Source: Chloroflexota bacterium
GTDB taxonomy: Bacteria; Chloroflexota; UBA5177; JANWHV01
Assembly (NCBI GenBank): GCA_025450375.1
Contig: JANWHO010000167.1
Coordinates: 1 to 10,688, forward strand
Length of the DNA: 10,688 nucleotides
Reading direction: 5' to 3'
The translations under genes were made by a program, and so were the position numbers. Below the pieces are notes generated by a model that saw only the letters and a program-made list of their open reading frames with translations, ran no database searches and was not told where the DNA came from. Below, piece by piece: positions 1-6,694 of this stretch. Numbering within the stretch: position 1 is the stretch's first letter; every line of letters starts with the position of its first letter.

Positions 1-1683
1 CGCCGCCGGATCGTCCAGGCGAATGGCCATTTCCTCGGCTGCCCGCAGCGCCCCGAGCAACAGGATGCCGGTCAGGGGATTGGGGCCCCAGAACTCGATG
101 TCATAGGTGTTATGCTGCTCCCCATCCAGCACCCCATCTCCATCGGTATCCCAGGTGGTGAGGGAGTAGTCCAGGCACTTGCGGACGTTGGGCCACAACT
201 CAGCGAGAAAGCCGCGGTCGCCGGTGAGGAGGAAGGTTCGCCACACCCGAATGATTGAGCCGAGCTGCCCGTCCGCCGCCGCCTGCTGCTTCTTGAACGT
301 GGTGCCGAAATGGCTTTCGGCGCGGAAGCGCATTTTTCCCGATGGCTCGACCTCGTCCAGGAAGGCGGTGCGCAGCATATCCATTTCCAGGCTGGGGTAG
401 AGGAAGGCCAGGGTTTGGGCGTAGGCCCAGACATGGTTGCAATTCCCATGGCACGAGCCGCCGTGATCGGAGCACCCTTCCCAGCCAAAAAAGTGGCCAT
501 CCGCCAACCAGAAGCAGGTATTGGTGCGCGGGACCGGCATGGTGCCCGCGACCGCGTCGATCACCGCCCCCGGCAGGGTGCTCTCGAACAGCGCGTCACG
601 GAAGTCGGCGGTCGCCGCCTTGAGTTGGGAGAGGTTCCGCGCCACGTAGCGGGCTACCTCCCAGGCGTCAGTGAATCGGGTGCTGTAGCGTACCCGCGCC
701 GTGGGGGCCACGGACGGGGCCGCCGTGTACCAGCCGTTGAGCCGGTTGGGAAAATACCAACTGATGATAAAAGTGATCGTCCGGCTCTCGCCAGACGCCA
801 GGTCGATTGGGACGCCGATCGAGCCGGGGACGATATTCACGATCTCCGGACCAACCATCCCCTTCGCCGCCACCCGATCGGGATCGAGCTCGGTCAGGCA
901 CCCGTCGGCGGAAAGGTCGTCCCAAAATTCGCGGAGCGTATCATACCAGCCGCCCCGGAACCATTCCGGCTTCGTGGTAACTTCGGGAGCGATCGCCGCG
1001 ATGACCGCGTTACCGAAGGTGAGTTCGGTGTCGCCGACCTCCGGCCCCTCGAAGAACACGCCATGCGTTTGACCGTCCGAGCGCGGGCGATTCCGCGCCG
1101 GGCCGCCGGGGTAGCTCCGGAGGTTGTCGTGCTCGTCGAAGCCCGAGAAAACGGCGGGGTTGAGCATCGAGCCGACCACCGTGGCCCGAACCGGGGCGGC
1201 GGAGCGATTGCGGAGGGTCCACTCGAAGATGGCGCAGGGGATACCCGATTCATCGGGGTTGAGGGGGATCAGCGGGGTAAAGGCCAGGAGGTCGGCCTCC
1301 ACGGGAATCTCGGGGTCGCGCAGTTCCAGTTCCGCCGTGGGATACCGCCCGCAGAAGCGGCTCTCGGCAAATCGGGGGAGGCCGCCGCCGAGATTGGGAT
1401 GGATGCCGTGAGATCCGGCGTACGGGGGCGCGATCCGCCCTTCGAGCACCCGCGTGACGCTTGGCTTGGCGGCCTCCTGGGCCCAAAGAGTGAAGTGCGT
1501 ATAAGGGAGTACGAGGCCCTTCCGCGGCTCGTTCCAGATCTCGAAGTCCCGCAAGTTCCCCCGCGCCCCGATCGAGATCGTCCCGGTCCCGATCCCGCCC
1601 AGGGGGAAGGCCACTTCATTGGCGTCCGCCCCGTACCACCGCCCACCGCCTGGAATCGCCGCTCCCCGCGCCTCGAAGGGCAT
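1..1683 (-). CDS. GH116-family glycoside hydrolase (beta-glucosidase / glucosylceramidase-like), partial
   Basis: An open frame runs without a stop from ATG 1683 off the left edge, giving 561 codons of a family that is usually 700-900 residues. The start is well supported: GGAGG lies 4 nt before the ATG. Near the N-terminus, FPLGGIGTGTISIG (residues 26-39) is the typical GH116 N-terminal signature. Residues 132-155 and 302-315 (TITFIISWYFPNR) continue the N-terminal beta-sandwich domain. The catalytic domain follows. Residue E402 in GWEGC aligns with the nucleophile of human GBA2 (LEG motif), and D528 in HNTYD aligns with its acid/base (QTYD); this alignment is from memory. A DTDGDG loop lies at 512-517. 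No signal peptide is visible, so the enzyme should act in the cytosol on an imported glycoside. It is the last visible gene after the transporter genes. The family is clear; the substrate (glucoside, xyloside, GlcNAc-ide) cannot be read from the sequence. Confidence 0.9.
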   Translation of the reverse strand, partial: MPFEARGAAIPGGGRWYGADANEVAFPLGGIGTGTISIGARGNLRDFEIWNEPRKGLVLPYTHFTLWAQEAAKPSVTRVLEGRIAPPYAGSHGIHPNLGGGLPRFAESRFCGRYPTAELELRDPEIPVEADLLAFTPLIPLNPDESGIPCAIFEWTLRNRSAAPVRATVVGSMLNPAVFSGFDEHDNLRSYPGGPARNRPRSDGQTHGVFFEGPEVGDTELTFGNAVIAAIAPEVTTKPEWFRGGWYDTLREFWDDLSADGCLTELDPDRVAAKGMVGPEIVNIVPGSIGVPIDLASGESRTITFIISWYFPNRLNGWYTAAPSVAPTARVRYSTRFTDAWEVARYVARNLSQLKAATADFRDALFESTLPGAVIDAVAGTMPVPRTNTCFWLADGHFFGWEGCSDHGGSCHGNCNHVWAYAQTLAFLYPSLEMDMLRTAFLDEVEPSGKMRFRAESHFGTTFKKQQAAADGQLGSIIRVWRTFLLTGDRGFLAELWPNVRKCLDYSLTTWDTDGDGVLDGEQHNTYDIEFWGPNPLTGILLLGALRAAEEMAIRLDDPAA

Positions 1684-1717
1684 GTTACCTCCTCTATCCA
1701 TCATATTCGTCACACCA

Positions 1718-1849
1718 GAATCACGGAAACACGGAGAGTACGGAGAACACGGAGCGCGGCTCCGCGTATGCACCCTCGCTTCTCCACCCCGCATCCCTCT
1801 CCGAGGGCAGTCATCCGTGCCTTCCGTTCCTTCAGTGTCTCCGTGATTC
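1718..1849. repeat. 132-bp imperfect inverted repeat with CACGGA motifs
   Basis: The left arm begins GAATCACGGAAACAC (1718-1732) and the right arm ends GTGTCTCCGTGATTC (1835-1849). Over the outer 36 positions about 28 pair. The left arm repeats ACGGA at irregular short intervals and the right arm carries the reverse complement (TCCGTG, TTCCGT). It fills most of the spacer between the second permease stop and the hydrolase start. It could fold as a long hairpin in the operon mRNA or be a non-autonomous dispersed repeat; it encodes no recognisable gene. Confidence 0.6.
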
Positions 1850-1864
1850 AAGACCGCGGCACGG

Positions 1865-1882
1865 GCGGGCCTGGAGACCCGC
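1865..1882 (-). repeat. 18-bp hairpin element, copy 1
   Basis: Read on the minus strand this is GCGGGTCTCCAGGCCCGC, a 7-bp stem (one G-U pair) with a TCCA loop. GTAGGGGC (1883-1890) precedes it. It lies about 37 nt past the second permease stop. No T-run follows, so it is not a standard intrinsic terminator. Two further copies are in this window, at 3931-3948 and 7638-7655. Confidence 0.6.
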
Positions 1883-1918
1883 GCCCCTACATCCTGCCTC
1901 TGCTGGAGGCCCGTATCA

Positions 1919-2794
1919 CTATCCTTTCAGTCCGGTCAACGTTATCCCTTCCACGATGTACCGCTGCCCGGCCAGGAAGATCGCCAGGACCGGCAACACG
2001 GCCAGGCACACGCCGGCCAGGATCACGGCCTGACTGGTCTGGCCATATTGACCTGAGAGATAGGCCAGTCCCACCGGCAGGGTGAGATTCGAGGGCGTGT
2101 CCAGGAAGATCAGGGCGGTGAAGAAGTCGTTCCAGAAGAAATTGAAGGTGAAGATCGCCAGGGCCGCCAGGGCGGGCTTCGAGAGGGGGAGAATAATCAC
2201 CAGCAGCACGCGCAGCATCCCGGCCCCATCCACGATCGCCGCCTCCTCCAGTTCGCGCGGGATGGTGAGGAAAAACTGGCGGAGGAAGAAAATGCCAAAG
2301 GCGCTGGTCAGGGCCGGGAGGATCAGCGAGGCATGATTATCGACCAGCCCCAGGTGCCGCATCAGAATGTAGAGGGGGATGATCGTGACCTGGCCGGGCA
2401 CCATCAGGGACGAAAGATAGATCCCAAAAATCAGATCGCGGCCGGGGAAGCGCAGGCGGGCAAAGGCATAGGCGGCCAGGGAGCAGGTGAAGAGCTGGCC
2501 AATCGTGATCAGCCCCGCCACCTTGAGACTGTTCACGAAGAACATCCCGAGGGGCACCATGGTCCACGCGGTCACGAAATTGTCGGTGATCGCCGGCGAG
2601 GGGATCCAGAGTGGGGGGACGGCGTAGATTCCGGTCTGATCCTTGAACGCGGTCGAGATGCCCCAGAGGAAGGGCAGGGCGATAATCGCGGCCATGATCA
2701 GCAGGAAGAGATAGAGGATGATCCGGATCACGAGGGATCCTGGCGACCAGGATCGGCGGCCTCCGATACGCATGGTCGGGAGCGGCGCGGTCAT
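1919..2794 (-). CDS. ABC sugar transporter permease, MalG type
   Basis: This is a 291-residue inner-membrane permease of the carbohydrate uptake (CUT1) family, a usual length for MalG-type subunits. Hydrophobic segments lie near residues 21-44, 88-110, 121-145, 155-175, 197-220 and 254-276. The cytoplasmic EAA loop that docks the ATPase is clear: EEAAIVDGAG starts at 183, with conserved G190 and P203 (LPLSKP). The C-terminus ends in GITLTGLKG, typical of MalG-like subunits. It forms the pore with the permease encoded upstream (2906-3847). The ATG at 2794 has only a weak ribosome-binding site (GGGA about 10 nt away) and overlaps by ATGA the stop of a 27-codon frame, so translation may be coupled. 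The M at residue 7 has no better site. The ATPase gene is not in the window. The substrate is probably the same glycoside the downstream hydrolase cleaves; that is inference. Confidence 0.93.
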   Translation of the reverse strand: MTAPLPTMRIGGRRSWSPGSLVIRIILYLFLLIMAAIIALPFLWGISTAFKDQTGIYAVPPLWIPSPAITDNFVTAWTMVPLGMFFVNSLKVAGLITIGQLFTCSLAAYAFARLRFPGRDLIFGIYLSSLMVPGQVTIIPLYILMRHLGLVDNHASLILPALTSAFGIFFLRQFFLTIPRELEEAAIVDGAGMLRVLLVIILPLSKPALAALAIFTFNFFWNDFFTALIFLDTPSNLTLPVGLAYLSGQYGQTSQAVILAGVCLAVLPVLAIFLAGQRYIVEGITLTGLKG

Positions 2795-2874
2795 GGCGAG
2801 CTTTCCCAGGTGACGACCCCGCCTGGGAGCGCGAGCATCTTGCTCGCCCCCGTGGATCGTACATGCATGGCCAT
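2791..2874 (-). CDS. Possible 27-residue coupled leader peptide
   Basis: This short frame begins MAMHVRSTGASKML and ends at a TGA that shares ATGA with the start of the second permease. It begins 31 nt after the first permease stop. AGAGG sits 7 nt before its ATG, a better ribosome-binding site than the permease's own. The hydrolase start at 1683 has a similar leader (GATAGAGGAGGTAAC against GATAGAGGTAACGAA here). The peptide is not membrane-like and I recognise no family. Its likelier role, if it is translated, is to bring ribosomes to the permease start. The frame is short enough to arise by chance, so confidence is low. Confidence 0.33.
   Translation of the reverse strand: MAMHVRSTGASKMLALPGGVVTWESSP
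2831..2847 (-). promoter_or_regulatory. Stem-loop inside the small frame
   Basis: The 7-bp arms GCGAGCA and TGCTCGC are separated by 3 nt. On the minus-strand transcript the overlapping GGCGAGC (2848-2842) is also fully complementary to GCTCGCC (2801-2795), directly before the ATG of the second permease. The two pairings exclude each other. Whether this switches translation is inference. Confidence 0.4.
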
Positions 2875-2905
2875 TTCGTTACCTCTATCAGACATTTGCG
2901 TCTCC

Positions 2906-3847
2906 CTACTGATAGAACACCCAGCGGCGGCTCATCCGCACCTGGAGGAGGGTGAGGGCCACGAGGATGAGAAACAGCACCATGGAGAGGGTCGAGGCGT
3001 AGCCGAAGCGGAAGAAGCGGAAGCCGGTGTCGTAGATGTAGTAGACAACGGTGCGGGTGGCGTCACCCGGTCCCCCATCGGTCATGACGTAGGAGAGATC
3101 AAAGAATTGGAAGGCGCCGATCAGGTTGATCACCAGGAGGAAATAGGTGGTGGGCGAGAGGAGTGGCAAGGTGATGGACCAGAACTTACTCCATTCGCTG
3201 GCCCCATCGACTGCCGCCGCCTCGTAGAGTTGCGGGGAGATCCCCTGCAGGCCGGCGGTGAACACCACGAACGAGAAGCCGACATTGCGCCACACGTCGA
3301 CCAGGATGAGCGACCACAACGCGGTGCCGCTCGAATCCAACCAGGCCACTACCGGCAGATTGAGCGCGCCAAGATAATAATTGATCAGGCCAAGGCTGGT
3401 GTCCATCAGCCATTTCCAGATGAGCCCCACCGCGATCCCAGACACGATCACCGGAAAGAAGATGATGCCGCGGAAGAGGGTGTTGAGGAATAGGCCCAGG
3501 TAGCGATGGGCCAGCACGGCCAGGGCGAGCGCCAGCACCATCTTGATCGCTACGTCGCCGAGTACGAATACGGCAGTGTTTTGCAGCACGGTGCGGACCA
3601 GGGGATCGTGGAAGAGAGTACGGTAGTTATCCAGCCCGACAAAGGTAGCCGAGGAGAGGCCATCCCAGCGGAAGAGGGTCAGGATCAGGCTGGCGATGAT
3701 CGGTCCCAGCACGAAGATCACGAACAGCACCGCGCTCGGAAGCAGGAACAGGGCCGCGCCCAAGGTCTCGCGCCGCCGCATCCGCCCAGGCCGCATGGCT
3801 CCAGGATGTGGTTGGCCGGTGACGGCGAGCTCCGGCGTTGGGATCAT
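2906..3847 (-). CDS. ABC sugar transporter permease, MalF/UgpA type
   Basis: This is a 313-residue inner-membrane permease of the CUT1 carbohydrate-uptake family. A polar tail of about 28 residues (RMRRRET) precedes the first membrane segment. Hydrophobic segments lie near 30-58, 90-112, 125-146, 175-198, 229-250 and 284-303. The EAA loop reads YEAAAVDGASEWSKFWSITL from 208, with G215 and LP at 227-228. The motif MTDGGPGDATRTVVYYIYDT (255-274) is characteristic of MalF/UgpA-type subunits. The ATG at 3847 has GAGGAG 7 nt upstream. It follows the binding-protein gene after an unusually long spacer (3848-4130) and precedes the partner permease. It is expected to work with that partner, the upstream binding protein and an ATPase encoded elsewhere. 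Confidence 0.94.
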   Translation of the reverse strand: MIPTPELAVTGQPHPGAMRPGRMRRRETLGAALFLLPSAVLFVIFVLGPIIASLILTLFRWDGLSSATFVGLDNYRTLFHDPLVRTVLQNTAVFVLGDVAIKMVLALALAVLAHRYLGLFLNTLFRGIIFFPVIVSGIAVGLIWKWLMDTSLGLINYYLGALNLPVVAWLDSSGTALWSLILVDVWRNVGFSFVVFTAGLQGISPQLYEAAAVDGASEWSKFWSITLPLLSPTTYFLLVINLIGAFQFFDLSYVMTDGGPGDATRTVVYYIYDTGFRFFRFGYASTLSMVLFLILVALTLLQVRMSRRWVFYQ

Positions 3848-4130
3848 GACCGATCTCCTCGTTTGCTACTCGGCGAACCGCTGATGTGTGGAGGGGCGCC
3901 GTACGGGCCCGGCGGCCACCGGCCAGGGGAGCGGGTCTCCAGGTCCGCTTGGTCCGGCCAGTCGCCCCAACCGCCGACCGTGGTCGGCTGGTAGGTACGC
4001 GGGGCCTCCGACTGAGGTTCCCCGCCACAGCCGAAGGTCCGCGCCATCCCGTCCCACAACCGGCCGCGGCCGTCGTCTCCTTCCATCCGACCGCGGTCGG
4101 AGGCCAAGCGTTCCGCGGAAAAACTACATG
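3848..4130 (-). other. Palindrome-dense spacer between binding protein and permease genes
   Basis: This 283-bp stretch has no convincing gene. It holds a perfect 16-bp palindrome TCCGACCGCGGTCGGA (4086-4101), a related 7-bp-armed palindrome GCCGACCGTGGTCGGC (3973-3988), the 12-bp CGGCCGCGGCCG (4061-4072) and one copy of the 18-bp hairpin (3931-3948). In many sugar ABC operons structured RNA after the binding-protein gene raises binding protein relative to permeases; that role is inferred here. A TTG-started frame (4107-3844) overlaps the permease ATG but looks non-coding. Confidence 0.55.
3931..3948 (+). repeat. 18-bp hairpin element, copy 2
   Basis: The sequence GCGGGTCTCCAGGTCCGC differs at one position from the minus-strand reading of the copies at 1865-1882 and 7638-7655. 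An extra A-T pair at 3930/3949 extends the stem to 8 bp. It is preceded by AGGGGA, resembling the AGGGGC before copy 1. Confidence 0.6.
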
Positions 4131-5495
4131 CTACACCGTTTGCTTGAGGACGGTGGCCAATTGAGAATCCAGTGCCTTCAGCATGGCGGCGGGAGTCATT
4201 TCGTTGGCCAGCATCTTGGAGTACACGGTGTCGAGGGCAGTCTCCATTTCGTTGAATTGCGGCGGGGCCGGGATGGGCCGGGTCGCGTTGAGCGAATCGT
4301 AATAGATCTTGTAGTTGTGCGGCGGGGTCATCGCCTTCGCGTTATAGGCGATGGAGCGCCGGGATGGGATGCTCGATCCAAGGCCGGTGATGTACGACTG
4401 CAACTCCTTGGTGGTGAGATACTTGACGAAAGTCCAGGCTTCCTCGACATGCGGGGTGTGCTTGTAGATGGGGTTGGCACCCACCCCGACGATGTTCTTC
4501 CTGTTCGGTCCGAGGGTGGGAAGGTACTGGATGTCGTAATCGTAGAACTTCGCCGCGTTGAAGGCGGGAACCGGCCAGCGGCCGGCGGAGATCATCCCCA
4601 GGCGCCCGGCCTCGAACAGCGAGAAGTCCGGCACCGAGCCGGGACGAGGAGCCACCTTGCTCTTCCAGACCAGATCCTGCAAGAACTGCATCGCCACGAC
4701 GTTCTGGGGATTGGTCGCGGTCGATTTGGTCAGGGTGGGATCGAGCAGGCCGCCGCCCGCCGCGTACATCCAGCAGACGATCCCGAAGGTGCCGGCCGGC
4801 CAGATGCTGTAACCAAAGGGACCGCTCGCCTTCACCTTCTGGGCGACGCTCACGAACTCCTCGGCGGTCCAGTTGGCACTGGGCGTGGCGATCCCGAGCT
4901 TCTTGAACATCTTCGTGTTGTAGAAGATGACCATATTGTTCCACGAATAGGGCAGGGCGAGGGTTTTCCCCTTGTATTTGAATGGCTGACCCAGGATGGG
5001 GTTCATGTCACTGAAGAAATCGCCAAGCTCGGTCTGGTCGCGCTTGATCAGGTCGTCGAGCGGCAAGGCTAGATCCTTGGCCCCTATCAACTGCGCCCCT
5101 TCGGTGGCGATGCCAATGATGTCGGGGGCGCGTCCACCGGCCACCATGGTCAGGATCTTGGCGAAATAGGAACTCCAGGTGGTGATCGAAACCACTTGCA
5201 CCGTGACCTTGATGTTGGGGTTCTTGGCTTGGAATAGCTGGCTGACGTGATTCCAGGTCACCTGGTCGGCCGGGCCGCCAGGGAGAATAAAGCTGATCGG
5301 GACAACTGGTTTTCGCAGGACGGCGATGCTCCGCCGCCGCTCCTGCTCGGCCAGGGCGCCGGCGGAGCCCGCCGCCAGCAGGGTGCCGGCCCCGGCGATC
5401 CCGATCGCCGTCTTGGCGGTGGTCGACAGGAAACCGCGCCGGTCAAGGCCCGGCTCGCCCGCCGGTCGCTTCTCGTCCTGAATCTGCTCTTCCAT
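4131..5495 (-). CDS. Sugar ABC transporter substrate-binding protein, Tat-exported
   Basis: This is a 454-residue extracytoplasmic solute-binding protein of the family-1 sugar-binding type (MalE/UgpB-like). DRRGFL (residues 18-23) followed by a hydrophobic stretch and GALA (46-49) is a twin-arginine signal, so it should be exported folded. No lipobox cysteine follows. Typical lobe motifs are FQAKNPNIKVTVQV, VAGGRAPDII and the segment around LALPLDDLI. The start at 5495 is chosen because AGAGG lies 6 nt before it; an ATG at 5510 adds five residues but has no ribosome-binding site. It lies 99 bp after the LacI gene and before the two permeases, as expected for the receptor of that transporter. 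The substrate is probably an oligosaccharide or glycoside, given the hydrolase in the same operon; the ligand itself cannot be read. Confidence 0.92.
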   Translation of the reverse strand: MEEQIQDEKRPAGEPGLDRRGFLSTTAKTAIGIAGAGTLLAAGSAGALAEQERRRSIAVLRKPVVPISFILPGGPADQVTWNHVSQLFQAKNPNIKVTVQVVSITTWSSYFAKILTMVAGGRAPDIIGIATEGAQLIGAKDLALPLDDLIKRDQTELGDFFSDMNPILGQPFKYKGKTLALPYSWNNMVIFYNTKMFKKLGIATPSANWTAEEFVSVAQKVKASGPFGYSIWPAGTFGIVCWMYAAGGGLLDPTLTKSTATNPQNVVAMQFLQDLVWKSKVAPRPGSVPDFSLFEAGRLGMISAGRWPVPAFNAAKFYDYDIQYLPTLGPNRKNIVGVGANPIYKHTPHVEEAWTFVKYLTTKELQSYITGLGSSIPSRRSIAYNAKAMTPPHNYKIYYDSLNATRPIPAPPQFNEMETALDTVYSKMLANEMTPAAMLKALDSQLATVLKQTV

Positions 5496-5556
5496 CTCAT
5501 ACCTCTTCATGAGCGGCTACGCGGAATGAATGAGTGAGTGGTCCGCTGACCGTGCT

Positions 5557-5568
5557 GGATCGCGATCC
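5557..5568. promoter_or_regulatory. 12-bp palindrome before the binding-protein gene
   Basis: GGATCGCGATCC is perfectly symmetric with a central CG, the kind of centre seen in LacI-family operators. It lies between the LacI stop (5595) and the binding-protein start. I see no convincing promoter beside it, so a regulator site is only a possibility. Confidence 0.3.
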
Positions 5569-5594
5569 CTACCGACTCCTTTCACTGCGGGTGC

Positions 5595-6614
5595 TCAGCC
5601 GACTTTGGCGAGAAGGAGATTGCTTGAGGACTGGCGGATCAGGAGCTCGGTGTAGAGCACCGTCTTACTCGGGGCCGATTCCGCCCCTTCCATCAATTCG
5701 ACCAACCGTTGTACGGCGGTTTCACCCATCGCGTGCGCCGGTAAGCGCACGGTGGAGAGGCTGGGGGTGACCAGGGCGCTTTCGGCCACATCGTCGAAAC
5801 CGACCAGGGCCATGTCGTCCGGCAGGATCAGTCCGCCGTCCTTCAGGGCGTCCATGGCCCCCAGGGCCGTCTTATCGCTGATCGCGAAGATGGCGGTGGG
5901 ACGGCGGGCGGAAGGGAGGGCTAGCAGTGATTGGGCCTCGTGGTAGCCCTTCCGGGTGCTTGGGTGAATGGGCTGGACCAGCCACGAGGGGTCCACCGGC
6001 AGATCGGCTTCGTCCATGGCCCGGAGATAGCCTTCGCGGCGATCGGTGAGTGTTTTGTATTTCCGCGGACCCTGGAGGAGGGCGATCCGCTCATGTCCCT
6101 GCTCGATCAGATGGCGAGTAGCCAGGTAGGCGCCGGTGACGTTATCGCCGAGCACGCAGGGAATCGCCAGATCGGCGACATAGTTATCGACCAGGACCAT
6201 CGGCAAGCCGGCCGCGGCGAGGGTGCGAATGTAGGCATCCGTGAGGTCGCCGCCACCCACCACCAACAGGCCGCCGATTTGCTGCTCGGTGATCATGGCC
6301 GGTAATTCGGCGGCGCCCCGTTCGATACTGGCCAGGAGCAGATGGTAGCCGTCCCGGCCGGCCGCCAGTTCCGCCCCATGGATGATCAGGCTGATCAGTG
6401 GGTCGCTATAGGCGGGGACGGAGAGCCGTTCGATCACGAGGCCGATCACCGGACGCTGGCCGCGCCGCTGGTAGCCCAGGGTGGCGATCGCCTCTCGTAC
6501 GCGGAGACGGGTCTCCGGCCCCACCCCTGCCTTGCCGTTGAGCACGAGCGAGACGGTGGCCAGCGACACCCCAGCGTGGTCCGCCACATCTTTTACGGTT
6601 GGCCGGGTTGCCAT
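5595..6614 (-). CDS. LacI-family transcriptional regulator with shortened hinge
   Basis: This is a 339-residue repressor-type regulator. The N-terminal helix-turn-helix is clear (VKDVADHAGVSLATVSLVLN, residues 7-26), followed by VGPETRLRVREAI and LGY at 46-48. The effector domain, of the periplasmic-binding-protein fold, begins almost at once at VIGLVIE (56-62). Only seven residues (QRRGQRP) link the two, so the usual hinge helix (PNxxARSLR) is missing. Later family motifs are present: IFAISDKTALGAMDAL and the VGFDDVAES segment near the C-terminus. AGGGAG lies 5 nt before the ATG, and a TTGACA promoter lies just upstream. It heads the transporter and hydrolase genes and is probably their sugar-responsive regulator. 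The inducer is unknown. Confidence 0.93.
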   Translation of the reverse strand: MATRPTVKDVADHAGVSLATVSLVLNGKAGVGPETRLRVREAIATLGYQRRGQRPVIGLVIERLSVPAYSDPLISLIIHGAELAAGRDGYHLLLASIERGAAELPAMITEQQIGGLLVVGGGDLTDAYIRTLAAAGLPMVLVDNYVADLAIPCVLGDNVTGAYLATRHLIEQGHERIALLQGPRKYKTLTDRREGYLRAMDEADLPVDPSWLVQPIHPSTRKGYHEAQSLLALPSARRPTAIFAISDKTALGAMDALKDGGLILPDDMALVGFDDVAESALVTPSLSTVRLPAHAMGETAVQRLVELMEGAESAPSKTVLYTELLIRQSSSNLLLAKVG

Positions 6615-6641
6615 CTCGTCTCCCTCGCTGAACGCTCCATC

Positions 6642-6671
6642 ACTCTAACTCCAGATATATGCGGATGTCAA
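6642..6671 (-). promoter_or_regulatory. Promoter for the LacI–transporter–hydrolase operon
   Basis: On the minus strand TTGACA (6671-6666) is followed after 18 bp by TAGAGT (6647-6642); a 17-bp spacing to TTAGAG is the alternative. The expected start lies about 20 nt before the LacI ATG. The region is clearly AT-richer than its surroundings. Immediately upstream, ACTAAAAT occurs twice at an 11-bp period (6674-6681 and 6685-6692), resembling an UP element or activator site. Confidence 0.55.
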
Positions 6672-6694
6672 GTACTAAAATTTCACTAAAATAT

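Noticed and set aside
310..2085. Long plus-strand open frame opposite the hydrolase and the end of the second permease
   Set aside because: It is antisense to a clear GH116 frame, has low-complexity R/G/P-rich protein with no family motif, and spans an intergenic repeat. Such shadows are common in GC-rich DNA.
2333..3493. Plus-strand 386-residue open frame opposite the permeases
   Set aside because: It is antisense to two well-supported permeases; the product is rich in E, H, D and G with no recognisable domain.
3844..4107. Minus-strand 87-codon frame ending in ATGA overlap with the first permease
   Set aside because: It starts at TTG without a ribosome-binding site, its composition follows the palindromes of the spacer, and no family is recognised.
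3888..5072. Plus-strand open frame of 394 residues opposite the first binding protein
   Set aside because: It is the complement of a conserved binding-protein gene and has no ribosome-binding site or domain.
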